Assembly (NCBI RefSeq): GCF_019931065.1
Contig: NZ_JAIOUQ010000003.1
Coordinates: forward strand, 415,569-479,568
DNA from: Methanobacterium spitsbergense
Lineage (GTDB): Archaea; Methanobacteriota; Methanobacteria; Methanobacteriales; Methanobacteriaceae
Length of the DNA: 64,000 nt
Direction of reading: 5' to 3'
In this document: piece by piece, positions 40,301 through 49,563 of the stretch
Position numbering within the stretch: position 1 is the stretch's first letter
Layout of the letters: each line of letters starts with the position of its first letter
Translations under genes and position numbers: made by a program
The notes under the pieces: model-generated
Seen by the model: only the letters and a program-made list of their open reading frames with translations
Database searches by the model: none
Told to the model about the DNA's origin: nothing

Positions 40301-41806
40301 ATGAAAAAAATAGGTCTTCTCTATGTAAAGGGTTCATTGCCAATGTTTGAAACCTTTGGAAATTTACCAACACACATTTTAAAAAATAATGGGATGGTTA
40401 ATGGGAAAAAGGCACATAAAGAGTTAGATGGTTTAATAATCCCTGGTGGAAGTATAATTGAATCAGAAAGTGTAAAAAAAACTTTAATGATCGAGATCAG
40501 GAAAATAGAAAGGGAAGGTAAATTCATTTTTGGAATGTGCTCAGGATTCCAACTTCTTGCAAACCAAACAGACATTGGAAGAAAATCTCCATGTGCAATT
40601 GAAAAAAAGGGTCTTGGTATTTTAGACGTTTCATTCAGTCCAATGATAGGCACAGACCGAGTTGAAGCCGAAATTATTGATAATTCATTTTTAACAGAAG
40701 ATCTGGTTGGAAATAAAATAACTGGGTTTCATTGCCACACCTATGGTAATATAACTGGAAATGCTAAACCAGTACTAACTTCAAATGTTAAAAGAACAGA
40801 CTACACAAATGATCCTCGTGAACTACTTTCAGGAGTTAGAAATGATGACGGTAATGTTGTGGGAGTTATGGTTCACGGGGCCCTTGATGAGAATACATCA
40901 TTAGTAGAAAATATCCTTAAATTTTTAGATTGTAAAGAAGATAATATTTTATCAATCAAAAACAACAATCAAAAACTCTTGAATCAGATTAAAAGGGAAG
41001 TGGGAATTGAAACCGGAGTTAAAGTTAAAGAAAATATTTCAAATGATTCATATAACGATTTATACCCTCGGATCATAATGATAGCCAGCACAGGTTCTGA
41101 TTCTGGAAAAACATTCATTACAACGGGTTTGACAGGTATTCTAAAAAAAAGAGGTTACAAAGTAGGTGTTCTTAAAGTTGGTCCAGATATCAGGGATATC
41201 GTTCCTTCGTTATACTTGAATAAAGAGAAGATGGAAAGATTTTCATCAATTAAAATAGGATCTCTAGGATGGAAAGATTTATTTGATGTTTTGGAAGATA
41301 TTAAGGGCCATAATTATGATATAATTATTATTGAAGGGGTTATGAGTGTTTTTACAGGAATTTTAAATGAAAAAATCCCATTTTCATCTGCCGAAATTGC
41401 AATGGCTTCAAATATTCCGGTTTTAATGGTTTCTCCATGTAACAAGGGAGGTATAGAAACAGCGGCAGTAGATATTGCTGCACATGTGGATAGAATGGAT
41501 AAATTGGGCATAAACACGGCAGGTGTTATTCTCAATAAGGTCTATGATGAAAAAATTGCTGAATCTACTTTTAAATTCATAAAAAGTAAGACAGGAATTG
41601 ACTTCCTGACACTAGTGCCAAAGGTCAAAATCACTGAAAGGGGAAATATGCCCGAGGTTGAAATAAAACTTGAAGATTTTTGTTTAAATGCAATGAAAAC
41701 AGTAGAAAAATATTTAGATGTTAATAAAATTTTAGAATTAGCAGCAAAACCTAAATTTAAAGAGTATATGAAATATAAAGAGATTTTAAACAGATTTTCA
41801 AGTTGA
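40301..41806 (+). CDS. CobQ-like protein with amidotransferase domain first, ATPase domain second
   Basis: 501 aa. Residues 1-215 are a class I glutamine amidotransferase: FGMCSGFQLLA (nucleophile C79) and GFHCHTYGNITG/GVMVHGALDE for the His. Residues 240-500 are a dethiobiotin-synthetase-like ATPase with P-loop IASTGSDSGKTF (near 257-268) and LKVGPDIRD near 286. CobQ, CbiA and CfbB have these two domains in the opposite order, so this is a circularly reversed relative. Its substrate is unknown; a cobamide or tetrapyrrole amidation would be the family guess. No ribosome binding site; TATA-like AAATAG close by. Confidence 0.75.
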   Translation: MKKIGLLYVKGSLPMFETFGNLPTHILKNNGMVNGKKAHKELDGLIIPGGSIIESESVKKTLMIEIRKIEREGKFIFGMCSGFQLLANQTDIGRKSPCAIEKKGLGILDVSFSPMIGTDRVEAEIIDNSFLTEDLVGNKITGFHCHTYGNITGNAKPVLTSNVKRTDYTNDPRELLSGVRNDDGNVVGVMVHGALDENTSLVENILKFLDCKEDNILSIKNNNQKLLNQIKREVGIETGVKVKENISNDSYNDLYPRIIMIASTGSDSGKTFITTGLTGILKKRGYKVGVLKVGPDIRDIVPSLYLNKEKMERFSSIKIGSLGWKDLFDVLEDIKGHNYDIIIIEGVMSVFTGILNEKIPFSSAEIAMASNIPVLMVSPCNKGGIETAAVDIAAHVDRMDKLGINTAGVILNKVYDEKIAESTFKFIKSKTGIDFLTLVPKVKITERGNMPEVEIKLEDFCLNAMKTVEKYLDVNKILELAAKPKFKEYMKYKEILNRFSS

Positions 41807-41850
41807 TAAATCATATCCATAATACTAATTTACAAAAATAAAAATGGGGT

Positions 41851-42531
41851 TTATCCGCTCTTTTTAAAGTCATTGTATGCTTTTATGAGATCTGCACCAC
41901 TCATAAAGACCAACCCATGTTCTTCAGCATACTTTTTTGCTTCTTCTGTTGGTAATGAACCGCCAGTTTTATCATCCATCATTTCACAGCATACTGCTAC
42001 TTCTGTAAGTCCTGCCATTTCCATCAGAGCAATACTCATCTCAGTATGTCCTTTCCTGTTAATAACATGACCTTTAGCTGCTCTAAGAAGAGTTACATGT
42101 CCAGGGGCCCTGAAATATTTCCCAAATTCATTCTGTTTTCCATTTTTGCATAGTAATGCAAGTTCTTTAATTGTACATGCACGATCATTGTCGGTTATGC
42201 CTGTGAAAGTCTTCCTATGATTTACTGTAATTGAGAATGCTGATTTTTCGTCGTATGGAATGTCATTTGGGTTAAGTTCCCCTAGCACAGGATATTCTGA
42301 ACTTGCAATTTCCATTATATCTGTCATGAAGGGCACTCCTAATGCATCTGAATTTTCAGAGGAAAGGGGCACGCAGAAAAGCCCACCTGCATCATTTCTT
42401 ATTTGGGTCATGTATTGTGGGGTCATGAACTCTGCTGCAACTATCATATCAGTTTCACGTTCCCTGTTATCACTGTCAAATACTAATACAATTTCTCCAT
42501 TATTTAATGCTTCCAATGCTTCGTTTATCAT
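41851..42531 (-). CDS. ribB: 3,4-dihydroxy-2-butanone 4-phosphate synthase
   Basis: Forms the four-carbon riboflavin precursor and formate from ribulose 5-phosphate. 226 aa, monofunctional (no GTP cyclohydrolase II domain). DSDNRERETDMIVAAEFMTP near 20-39 is the acidic active-site loop and GHTEMSIALMEMAG near 164 the second. Ribulose 5-phosphate would come from Hps encoded elsewhere in this window. Lies 89 bp downstream of the riboflavin kinase gene on the same strand, a probable riboflavin/FMN/F420 precursor operon. Confidence 0.95.
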   Translation of the reverse strand: MINEALEALNNGEIVLVFDSDNRERETDMIVAAEFMTPQYMTQIRNDAGGLFCVPLSSENSDALGVPFMTDIMEIASSEYPVLGELNPNDIPYDEKSAFSITVNHRKTFTGITDNDRACTIKELALLCKNGKQNEFGKYFRAPGHVTLLRAAKGHVINRKGHTEMSIALMEMAGLTEVAVCCEMMDDKTGGSLPTEEAKKYAEEHGLVFMSGADLIKAYNDFKKSG

Positions 42532-42620
42532 AGATAATCACTCTTAAATTATTTTCATATATTTTTAATGCATGGTTCAAATTTTGTTGAACAAATTTCA
42601 TTTTTAGGAATAGATATCTT

Positions 42621-42998
42621 TCAATCAATTTTAACAGATACTTGGTTTCCATCTTTAAGGTTTAAATATTTTCTGAGATTTTTATTTGAAATAAATTCTA
42701 TAACATCCTCTGTATGCTTCGTTTTTGCTGGAAATAAAATGGCTCCATTTATCTTACCATTTAAAACTGCTTTAATATACTTAACATCTCCAAATTTACC
42801 TTCTCCATGTACTATGCCAAATTTTTCATTGGGTATGTCCATTATATAGGCAATTTCTTCTGTTCCAATCTTTATGTTCAAAGTTCCAACAAATGGTTTG
42901 AAATGAAGTTTTTCAAAGAACTGATCAATATAAAAATTTTGAGACATAAAGTAAGTGCCTTTTCCCATTCCTGAGGTTATAATTCCTTTTATTTCCAT
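42621..42998 (-). CDS. ribK: CTP-dependent riboflavin kinase
   Basis: Archaeal enzyme that makes FMN from riboflavin using CTP, a cradle-loop barrel fold. 125 aa, the length of the lone kinase domain without the N-terminal HTH found in some archaea. GMGKGTYFM near 10-18, the phosphate loop, PFVGTLNIKIG near 35, and ILFPAKTKHTEDVIEF near 87-102 fit the family. The ATG has no strong ribosome binding site. First gene of the pair with ribB. Confidence 0.9.
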   Translation of the reverse strand: MEIKGIITSGMGKGTYFMSQNFYIDQFFEKLHFKPFVGTLNIKIGTEEIAYIMDIPNEKFGIVHGEGKFGDVKYIKAVLNGKINGAILFPAKTKHTEDVIEFISNKNLRKYLNLKDGNQVSVKID

Positions 42999-43182
42999 TG
43001 GATCACATTTAATTATTTATTGATCATTTTAAACTTAATTGCCTTTGATAAAGGCTATAATGAGGTTTATTATTAATATCTCTGAAGTAGAATATAACCT
43101 TCTATATTGTATTCTTACAAAATAACCTTTTTGCAATAAGTTAACTTAATGAAGAATTAATTAAATAATTTTTGGGATTGAT

Positions 43183-44829
43183 TTATTCCAATACTTCACA
43201 GTTTATAGTGCAGAACACAGGGCCCCTGATATCGATAACCTTATTGTTACCGGTTATGTAGTTTAATGCTACTTTATCTAGCTTTAAATTAACATCAGAT
43301 ATTGATTTTGATAATGTTGTTCTAATACTCAGTTCTTGAGCTCCGCTAACAATCATTTCTTCTATTTTGTATGCTGCATATGCAGATACACCATCCATAT
43401 AACTAATACCAGTTGAAATTCCATTTTCAACAGCTTTTAAAGAGATTTCATCGTTTATATCTGTTTCAGGTACTCCTACAATGTTACCATCATATATGTA
43501 AATATTGTTCCAAGCTGCAGGTCCAAGGAGTTTAGTACCATCTTCTGGTTCTAATATTGTAACTTTTATATTTTTTCCCAAGAATTCTCCTTCAAATGCA
43601 GTAAACTGGCATGGTGAAGGGGTATTTCCATTATTTCTTGCTGTGGACAACAATTTGTCCATTAAATTTCTTCCTTCAGCGCTGAATGGGTAGTAGTTAA
43701 TGCATAACATTGTTGCAAGGGTCCTGTCTGACAAAAACCATTTTCCATATGTTTGGGGATAAACCATTTCACGAACATCTGTTTGATTGTGAAGTATCAT
43801 GGCTATTCTTTCGGCTCCTACTCCTAAATTCATTACTTCTTTATCTATACCATAGTGTGACAGAGCAATAGGGGAATAAATTCCAAAGGTTGCAACTTCA
43901 ACCCACTCTTTAAGTTTGGGGTGGTAACCATAAACTTCAGTCTGTGTACCGGGAATATAGTATTTAGATTTTTTCTCATCTGGCATGTATTTGAACTTTT
44001 TAAAACCAAAATGTTCAAGCACGCTCTCTGAAACAGCCATTCCCATGTCAACATTTACATCATTATCTGCCCATACACATGAAGCTGAGTGATAAGTCAT
44101 AAGGTGGCTTAAATCTTCTCTCTGTTCCCTTCTGAAACATCTGTCTATTGAAAAGAGTTTGATTGGAAGTTTGTCCTTATTATGCAATGATTGAAGAGTT
44201 AGAAACCATCCTGATGTCATGTGGGATCTTAATGTGGTTCTACTTGGAATGGGTTTAAGTTCGCGAAGCTCGGGGAAAACATTTTCAAGTATTCTGAGTC
44301 CTAGAGCATCTTCAACCTCGAGTGCGTTCGAAACATCATGAACTAGATCATCTCCACTTTCATCTCCCTTTTTATAACTTCTAAAAATATCTTTTAAAGA
44401 CTGAATTTTTTCTTCGTTAAGTTGAACACCCACCTCTTCAATTACCTCAATTTTATCCATTCCAATACCAATATCTGGTCTTGGAAGTCCTGCAAGGTAG
44501 AAACATCGATCTAGAACTGCAGGTGCCTCAGGCCCAAATTGTTTGTATATATCCTCTTCATCAACAAAAACTGGATTTACTGTTTCATTGAACCCCAAGT
44601 TTAAATAAGTCTGTCTAAGTTCCCAAATGGTGTTGTAGAGCATATGGGATTTACCCGTTTCAAGGTGTATTCTTGGATATTCATTATCGTGATGGGGTTT
44701 TTTCAAGGTTTGGGCTGTTTCAACCCATGCTTTTTCAAAATCTTTTCTTGCAAGTTTTATTATTTCTTTTCTTTTCAGGACAAAGCCCCCATGATGATTA
44801 AGATAATTAATTGTGCGATAAATGATCAT
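43183..44829 (-). CDS. sepS: O-phosphoseryl-tRNA(Cys) synthetase
   Basis: Class II synthetase that charges tRNA-Cys with phosphoserine, later converted to Cys by SepCysS; found only in methanogens and relatives. 548 aa from the first ATG. LARKDFEKAWVETAQTL near 25-41, MTSGWFLTLQSL near 207, FSIDRCFRREQREDLSHLMTYHSAS in two parts near 230-254 (motif 2) and NLGVGAERIAMILHN near 332 (motif 3) identify it. No ribosome binding site precedes that ATG, but a TATA element 25-38 bp upstream suggests a leaderless mRNA. The conserved region begins at LKRKEI, and a GGGGG seven bases before an in-frame CTG there is the other option. Confidence 0.93.
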   Translation of the reverse strand: MIIYRTINYLNHHGGFVLKRKEIIKLARKDFEKAWVETAQTLKKPHHDNEYPRIHLETGKSHMLYNTIWELRQTYLNLGFNETVNPVFVDEEDIYKQFGPEAPAVLDRCFYLAGLPRPDIGIGMDKIEVIEEVGVQLNEEKIQSLKDIFRSYKKGDESGDDLVHDVSNALEVEDALGLRILENVFPELRELKPIPSRTTLRSHMTSGWFLTLQSLHNKDKLPIKLFSIDRCFRREQREDLSHLMTYHSASCVWADNDVNVDMGMAVSESVLEHFGFKKFKYMPDEKKSKYYIPGTQTEVYGYHPKLKEWVEVATFGIYSPIALSHYGIDKEVMNLGVGAERIAMILHNQTDVREMVYPQTYGKWFLSDRTLATMLCINYYPFSAEGRNLMDKLLSTARNNGNTPSPCQFTAFEGEFLGKNIKVTILEPEDGTKLLGPAAWNNIYIYDGNIVGVPETDINDEISLKAVENGISTGISYMDGVSAYAAYKIEEMIVSGAQELSIRTTLSKSISDVNLKLDKVALNYITGNNKVIDIRGPVFCTINCEVLE

Positions 44830-44854
44830 TAATATAATTGAATTTTGTGTTGAT

Positions 44855-44867
44855 CCTTTTTATATTT
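44855..44867 (-). promoter_or_regulatory. TATA box of sepS
   Basis: AAATATAAAAAGG on the minus strand. A start site 25-26 bp downstream would fall within about six bases of the sepS ATG at 44829, giving a leaderless or nearly leaderless transcript. Confidence 0.45.
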
Positions 44868-44934
44868 ATTTTATATTATCTTTAGTAAACAGCAACCGAC
44901 AAAAAATAAATATTAATATGTATAATTCCTTATT

Positions 44935-46611
44935 ATGGAAAAAGAGATACACGAATGTGATGTTCTGGTTATAGGATCAGGCGGTGCAGGATGCAGGGCT
45001 GCAATAGAATCACGAAAGTATAATTTAGACGTTATAATAGTTTCAAAAGGCTTATCATTTAAATCAGGATGTACAACACTTGCTGAAGGAGGATATAATG
45101 CTGCTTTTGGATATGTTGATTCAGAGGACAGTGTAGATTCTCATTTTCAAGATACAATGAAAGGTGGGGCATATTTAAATGATATAGAACTGGTTGAGAT
45201 ACTTGTTAATGAAGCCAAAGACAGATTAATGGAACTTGAAAACTTTGGTGCAATCTTTGATAGACAAGAATCTGGAAAATTGAATCAAAGAGCCTTTGGT
45301 GGTCAAAGTTTTAGAAGAACTTGCTTCCAAGGGGATAGAACCGGCCATGAAATGATGATGGCTCTTAAAGAAGAAGTAACTAGGCAAAAAATAGATACTT
45401 TTGACGAATTGATGATAACATCTCTTTTAACGGATGAGAACAGTAAGAAAGTAATTGGGGCTGTTGGAGTATCCCTTAGAAATTCAAAAATAATTATTTT
45501 TAAATCTAAATCCACTGTAATTGCAAGTGGGGGTGCTGGATGGCTATATCCTGTTACATCAAATGCAATTCAAAAAACAGGGGATGGTTACAGCTTAGCA
45601 TACAATGTTGGAGCTGATGTACTTGACATGGAACAAATCCAATTCCATCCAACAGGAATGTTGTATCCTGCATCTAGAAGAGGTGTTCTCATAACAGAAG
45701 CAGTACGTGGTGAAGGTGGAAAACTTTTCAATGTAAAAATGGAACGTTTCATGAAAAATTATGATGAAAGGGGTGAACTTGCTACACGTGATGTTGTTGC
45801 CCGTGCAATATACAACGAGATCAGAGAAGGAAGAGGAACAGATAATGGGGGTATCTATTTGGATGTCACACATCTCCCAAATGAAATTATTGAAGAAAAA
45901 TTAGAAACAATGCTGTTTCAGTTCATGGATATTGGTATTGATATTAGAAAACAGGCAATGGAAGTAGCACCAACTGCACACCATGTTATGGGAGGTGCAA
46001 GAATCAAACCAAACTGTGAAACAACGGTGAAAAATCTTTATGCTGCAGGCGAAGTTACAGGAGGAGTACACGGTGCTAACAGACTTGGAGGAAATGCATT
46101 AGCAGATACACAAGTATTTGGTAAAAGAGCTGGAGAATCAGCTGCAAAAAATGCTCTTTCATCAGAATTTATTTTTAATGAATTACAAGTGAATCAAGAA
46201 GAAGATAGAATTTCAAATATCTTTAAAGAGGGTGAAATATATCCTCACGAAATTAAAACATCTCTCATGGAAACAATGTGGGAAAATGTGGCCATAATAA
46301 GAAATGAAAACGGTCTCAAATCAGCAATGAAGAAAATTGAAGAACTTCAAATTAAAACATTAAATATGAATGTGCCTGAAGGAAGAGGTTTTAATAAAAA
46401 TCTATTGGATGCATTAGAAATAAAGAATATGTTGACTGTTGCATCACTTGTAACACAATCTGCACTTTTGAGACGTGAAAGCAGAGGATCTCATTACAGA
46501 GAAGATTATCCTGAAACAGATGAAAGATGGAAAAGAAGCATAGTAATGAATAAAAATACAGATTTTAGTTATTTAAAAAGAGGTTTAAAATCTAGTTGTA
46601 AATTTTCTTAA
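44935..46611 (+). CDS. tfrA: Thiol:fumarate reductase subunit A (fumarate reductase flavoprotein)
   Basis: FAD subunit that reduces fumarate, coupled in Methanobacteriales to oxidation of CoM-SH and CoB-SH by subunit B; it feeds succinate to biosynthesis. 558 aa. The dinucleotide loop VIGSGGAGCRAAIESRKYN is at 11-29, the active-site His/Arg motifs are QFHPTGMLYP near 235 and TAHHVMGGARI near 345, and HGANRLGGNALADTQVFG near 377 ends the FAD domain. Short tail REDYPETDERW. tfrB is not in the window, as expected because the two genes are unlinked in Methanothermobacter. Succinate dehydrogenase flavoprotein would be the alternative name. Confidence 0.92.
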   Translation: MEKEIHECDVLVIGSGGAGCRAAIESRKYNLDVIIVSKGLSFKSGCTTLAEGGYNAAFGYVDSEDSVDSHFQDTMKGGAYLNDIELVEILVNEAKDRLMELENFGAIFDRQESGKLNQRAFGGQSFRRTCFQGDRTGHEMMMALKEEVTRQKIDTFDELMITSLLTDENSKKVIGAVGVSLRNSKIIIFKSKSTVIASGGAGWLYPVTSNAIQKTGDGYSLAYNVGADVLDMEQIQFHPTGMLYPASRRGVLITEAVRGEGGKLFNVKMERFMKNYDERGELATRDVVARAIYNEIREGRGTDNGGIYLDVTHLPNEIIEEKLETMLFQFMDIGIDIRKQAMEVAPTAHHVMGGARIKPNCETTVKNLYAAGEVTGGVHGANRLGGNALADTQVFGKRAGESAAKNALSSEFIFNELQVNQEEDRISNIFKEGEIYPHEIKTSLMETMWENVAIIRNENGLKSAMKKIEELQIKTLNMNVPEGRGFNKNLLDALEIKNMLTVASLVTQSALLRRESRGSHYREDYPETDERWKRSIVMNKNTDFSYLKRGLKSSCKFS

Positions 46612-46674
46612 ACCATTTTTTAAACAGAATAGATAAAATAATGTGGTTATTCAACTAAAAAAAAAATAAATCAT

Positions 46675-46745
46675 GCCCTGACCGGGACTCGAACCCGGGT
46701 AATAGGATCCGCAATCCTACGTGATATCCGCTACACTACCAGGGC
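46675..46745 (-). tRNA. tRNA-Arg (anticodon GCG)
   Basis: 71-nt cloverleaf on the minus strand. The acceptor stem GCCCTGG pairs with TCAGGGC (with one G-T); the anticodon stem is TAGGA/TCCTA around the loop TTGCGGA, anticodon GCG at its centre; the T-arm is CCGGG-TTCGAGT-CCCGG. No CCA is encoded. No intron. It lies between tfrA and the PAP2 gene. Confidence 0.96.
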
Positions 46746-46897
46746 CTATTTCTTGATTTTTTCAATTCCTATAGTTAGATAAAAACAAGAATCAAAGCAA
46801 CATATATCAATTAACTCTTTTTCTATTTAAATTTTAACCTTAAATAATATTTATTTAGAATATAAAATTGCATCAATTTAATATAAAAAATACATTT

Positions 46898-47506
46898 CTA
46901 AACCAATGGAACAATATAATACAACTGAACACCAGTAAATATCAGACCAAGAACAGCGCCTGCCAGAACTTGATAAGGTGTATGTTTACTGAGCTTTACC
47001 CTACTCCACATAACCAACGGAATAATAAGGCCAAAAATAACTCCAGGGATTCCAAATAAATAAATTAAAGCTGCTGTAGGGCCAGCTACACCCATAGCAT
47101 GTATGCTAATCTTCCACGAAAAGTTAATTAAAAGAATTATCACTGTATTTGAGAAATAAACAAACATGAGTGCTGATGTTAGTGCGGGAGCGCTAAGCGC
47201 ATAGAGCACAAAAAATCCTATTATATATGAACAAACTGCTAAAATAAGTGGTAAAGTTCTTTTACTTCTGTCTGTAATATCTAAATCAATTTTCATTTTT
47301 CTAATGAGAGTTAGAGAAGTTAGAACAGGTAAAAAAGCGCCGAATATGAAACATATTAAAGTAACAAATATCGAATTGTTAAAACCTAAAAGAAAATAGT
47401 TTATAATGGCGAATGTGGGTATGGATACAAGTGGAGGTTGTGTTATAGTTGAAATAAACTTTGCAAATCGTTGTTCAAATTTTTGATCTTGTTGATTCTC
47501 CATCAT
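46898..47506 (-). CDS. PAP2-family membrane phosphatase
   Basis: 202 aa, six helices. The C-terminal half has KISIHAMGVAGP (near 131-142, the SxxxH-like motif) and VKLSKHTPYQVLAGAVLG (near 168-185, Arg/His motif 3), typical of PAP2 lipid phosphatases. The N-terminal DITDRSKRTLPL could be the basic first motif. Likely dephosphorylates an isoprenoid or lipid phosphate outside the membrane; the substrate is not known. GGAG precedes the ATG. Confidence 0.75.
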   Translation of the reverse strand: MMENQQDQKFEQRFAKFISTITQPPLVSIPTFAIINYFLLGFNNSIFVTLICFIFGAFLPVLTSLTLIRKMKIDLDITDRSKRTLPLILAVCSYIIGFFVLYALSAPALTSALMFVYFSNTVIILLINFSWKISIHAMGVAGPTAALIYLFGIPGVIFGLIIPLVMWSRVKLSKHTPYQVLAGAVLGLIFTGVQLYYIVPLV

Positions 47507-47598
47507 TCAAACTCCATTTTTTATTTTCAAAAAAACTAAATTCTATAGTTAATTTGAGAAGACATAATAAATATATAGCGGCTAATACTCAAATTAAT

Positions 47599-48045
47599 TC
47601 ATTCCCATACATATAACTTGAAAATATAATTTCCATTAGATTTTACAGCTACACCAACATTTTCGGCATCTTCAAAATTTCCCCTAGAAGTGATTTCCAT
47701 CCCTTTAAGATAATTCATCTCAACGAAAAGATAATTCCGGTTCCCAAGGGTTTTTTTGAGAAAAGGATCAGCAATTTTCTTAGCAGATTCTATTCCTTGT
47801 ATTGGGTCTTTACTTTCTGAAAGTGCTTTAGATATGCCTTCTAAAACTGTCTGATCATCAAAGACTGTGCACTGAGTCATTAGTTCAGATGTATCCTGAG
47901 CCTCCATAAAATAGTGTTTTGTTAAGTAAAAATGAGTATAACAGATATTGGCATTTGTAACATTTAAAATAAGTATAAAAATGGGTATTAAGGCTAATAC
48001 CATATCTAAACTGAAAAATAATCCTTTATTGTCATCATTTATCAT
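47599..48045 (-). CDS. Membrane-anchored pilin-like protein, unknown
   Basis: 148 aa. A short charged head MINDDNKG is followed by one hydrophobic stretch FFSLDMVLALIPIFILIL (about 10-27), then a soluble domain. The charged residue followed by a long hydrophobic helix is the layout of type IV pilin/archaellin precursors (class III signal), but the exact peptidase site is not certain. The soluble part has no known motif. Lies 45 bp downstream of the AIR-synthase-related gene on the same strand. Confidence 0.6.
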   Translation of the reverse strand: MINDDNKGLFFSLDMVLALIPIFILILNVTNANICYTHFYLTKHYFMEAQDTSELMTQCTVFDDQTVLEGISKALSESKDPIQGIESAKKIADPFLKKTLGNRNYLFVEMNYLKGMEITSRGNFEDAENVGVAVKSNGNYIFKLYVWE

Positions 48046-48090
48046 TTTTACATATAAAATTTATTTTTTATTGTGTTGTGGAAATGATGT

Positions 48091-49452
48091 TTATCTTTCA
48101 CTTATTATTTTTACAATTTTATCCTTCTTTTTTATAGCTTCTAAGGTAGCATTTTGAACTTTGTCCTTCATGATGTCAAAATCTTCTGGTTCTATGTCTC
48201 CAACAATTTTTTTTATTTTGGTATATGCTGCTTCCCTGAAAAGAGGTTTTAATTCTTCTTCTCCATCTTCTTTTATAAGTTTTGAAACACCTGTATCATC
48301 AACAAATCCAATTTCGCTAATTTTAACTCCAACATTCGATATTGCCTTTTTAACATTTGATGCAACATCTTCAGGAGCTATAATCATCAATGAATCCACA
48401 GAAACACCAAGAGGATCTATATCGAGTTTTTCAAGCATATCCAATACCTTTGGATTTACCATTCCCCTGATTTTATCCTCATAGAAAGTTAATCCTAAAC
48501 CTGTTGTTTTGGTTATTTCATGAGCATCTCCTCTTAAACCACCATTTGTAACATCTGTCATAGCATGAACTTCTGGTAAGAGCCCTGCTTTGAATATTGC
48601 TTCAGATGATTTTATAAAGTTAATATCCATTGTTTCCCATACAACGTCAAACATTCCATGATAGATGGCTGTAGTTGTAATGGTACCTCCACCGGAACCT
48701 TCTGTAAGAAGTACAACATCACCAGATTCTGCTCTTTTCCTAGCAGTTGGAGGATATTGTGATATTCCTACAGCACCAACCGCACTGACAAGTCTGTCAC
48801 CCAAAACCATATCTCCACCGACTCTTAGAGTGCTACCTGCTACTAAAGGCACATCTACAAGTTCAGAAACTGCACAAACTCCTGCTGTAAAGTCAAAAAG
48901 TTTTCCCACGTCTCCATCATCTGCAAGATGAAGATCACTTAACATAGCAATTGGATCTGCACCCATAACGCATACATCTCTTAATGTAGCCCTAGCAACA
49001 TGGAAACCTCCTAAAAATGGATATTCGCTGAGTCTTGAATGAATACCATCTACTGCAGTTGTAATATATACTTCTTTTGAATCAACTTCTGATTTAACAA
49101 CTCCGCCATCGTCTTGTGCTGATGGTGATATATATGCACTACTCTTGGTACTTGAAACAATTTCTGCGATTTTCCTATGTACAAAAAAGTCTCCTGCACC
49201 TCGAGATCCAACACCAATTTCACCCATCGCTACATGAGACTCAGGATATTTTATTAATTCCTTCATGGATTCATCAGGATAGGAATCGATTTTGAGCGTA
49301 CATTTTACCTCATCAATAACTGCAGCAGCCATTTCTTTGGCTTTTTCATTATCAATATCTTTATATTCTAATATTTTGTTTATTAGGTTTTTTTGGACGG
49401 TTTTCTCGTCTTCATCCTTTAGTGTTCGCCTTACGAATCCTTCTATATCCAC
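48091..49452 (-). CDS. AIR synthase-related protein (PurM/HypE/SelD superfamily)
   Basis: 453 aa. An N-terminal helical extension (1-70) precedes a PurM-like ATP-binding domain: SAQDDGGVVKSEVD near 112, TAVDGIHSRL near 132, ARATLRDVCVMGADP near 153, and a C-terminal half with HAMTDVTNGGLRGDAHEI near 302-319. Archaea-specific relatives of HypE and SelD with this extension are common in methanogens. ATP-dependent ligation or activation of an unknown substrate is likely; no hyp genes are adjacent. GGTGTTGTAAGTGG precedes the ATG. Confidence 0.82.
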   Translation of the reverse strand: MDIEGFVRRTLKDEDEKTVQKNLINKILEYKDIDNEKAKEMAAAVIDEVKCTLKIDSYPDESMKELIKYPESHVAMGEIGVGSRGAGDFFVHRKIAEIVSSTKSSAYISPSAQDDGGVVKSEVDSKEVYITTAVDGIHSRLSEYPFLGGFHVARATLRDVCVMGADPIAMLSDLHLADDGDVGKLFDFTAGVCAVSELVDVPLVAGSTLRVGGDMVLGDRLVSAVGAVGISQYPPTARKRAESGDVVLLTEGSGGGTITTTAIYHGMFDVVWETMDINFIKSSEAIFKAGLLPEVHAMTDVTNGGLRGDAHEITKTTGLGLTFYEDKIRGMVNPKVLDMLEKLDIDPLGVSVDSLMIIAPEDVASNVKKAISNVGVKISEIGFVDDTGVSKLIKEDGEEELKPLFREAAYTKIKKIVGDIEPEDFDIMKDKVQNATLEAIKKKDKIVKIISER

Positions 49453-49563
49453 TTACAACACCTTTTTATGTGTTTATTATTATGATGTAAATTATATTAA
49501 TAATTATTTACTGAAAATTAATATTAATGTTCAGATAATTCTACTATTACAAATATATTTTGA

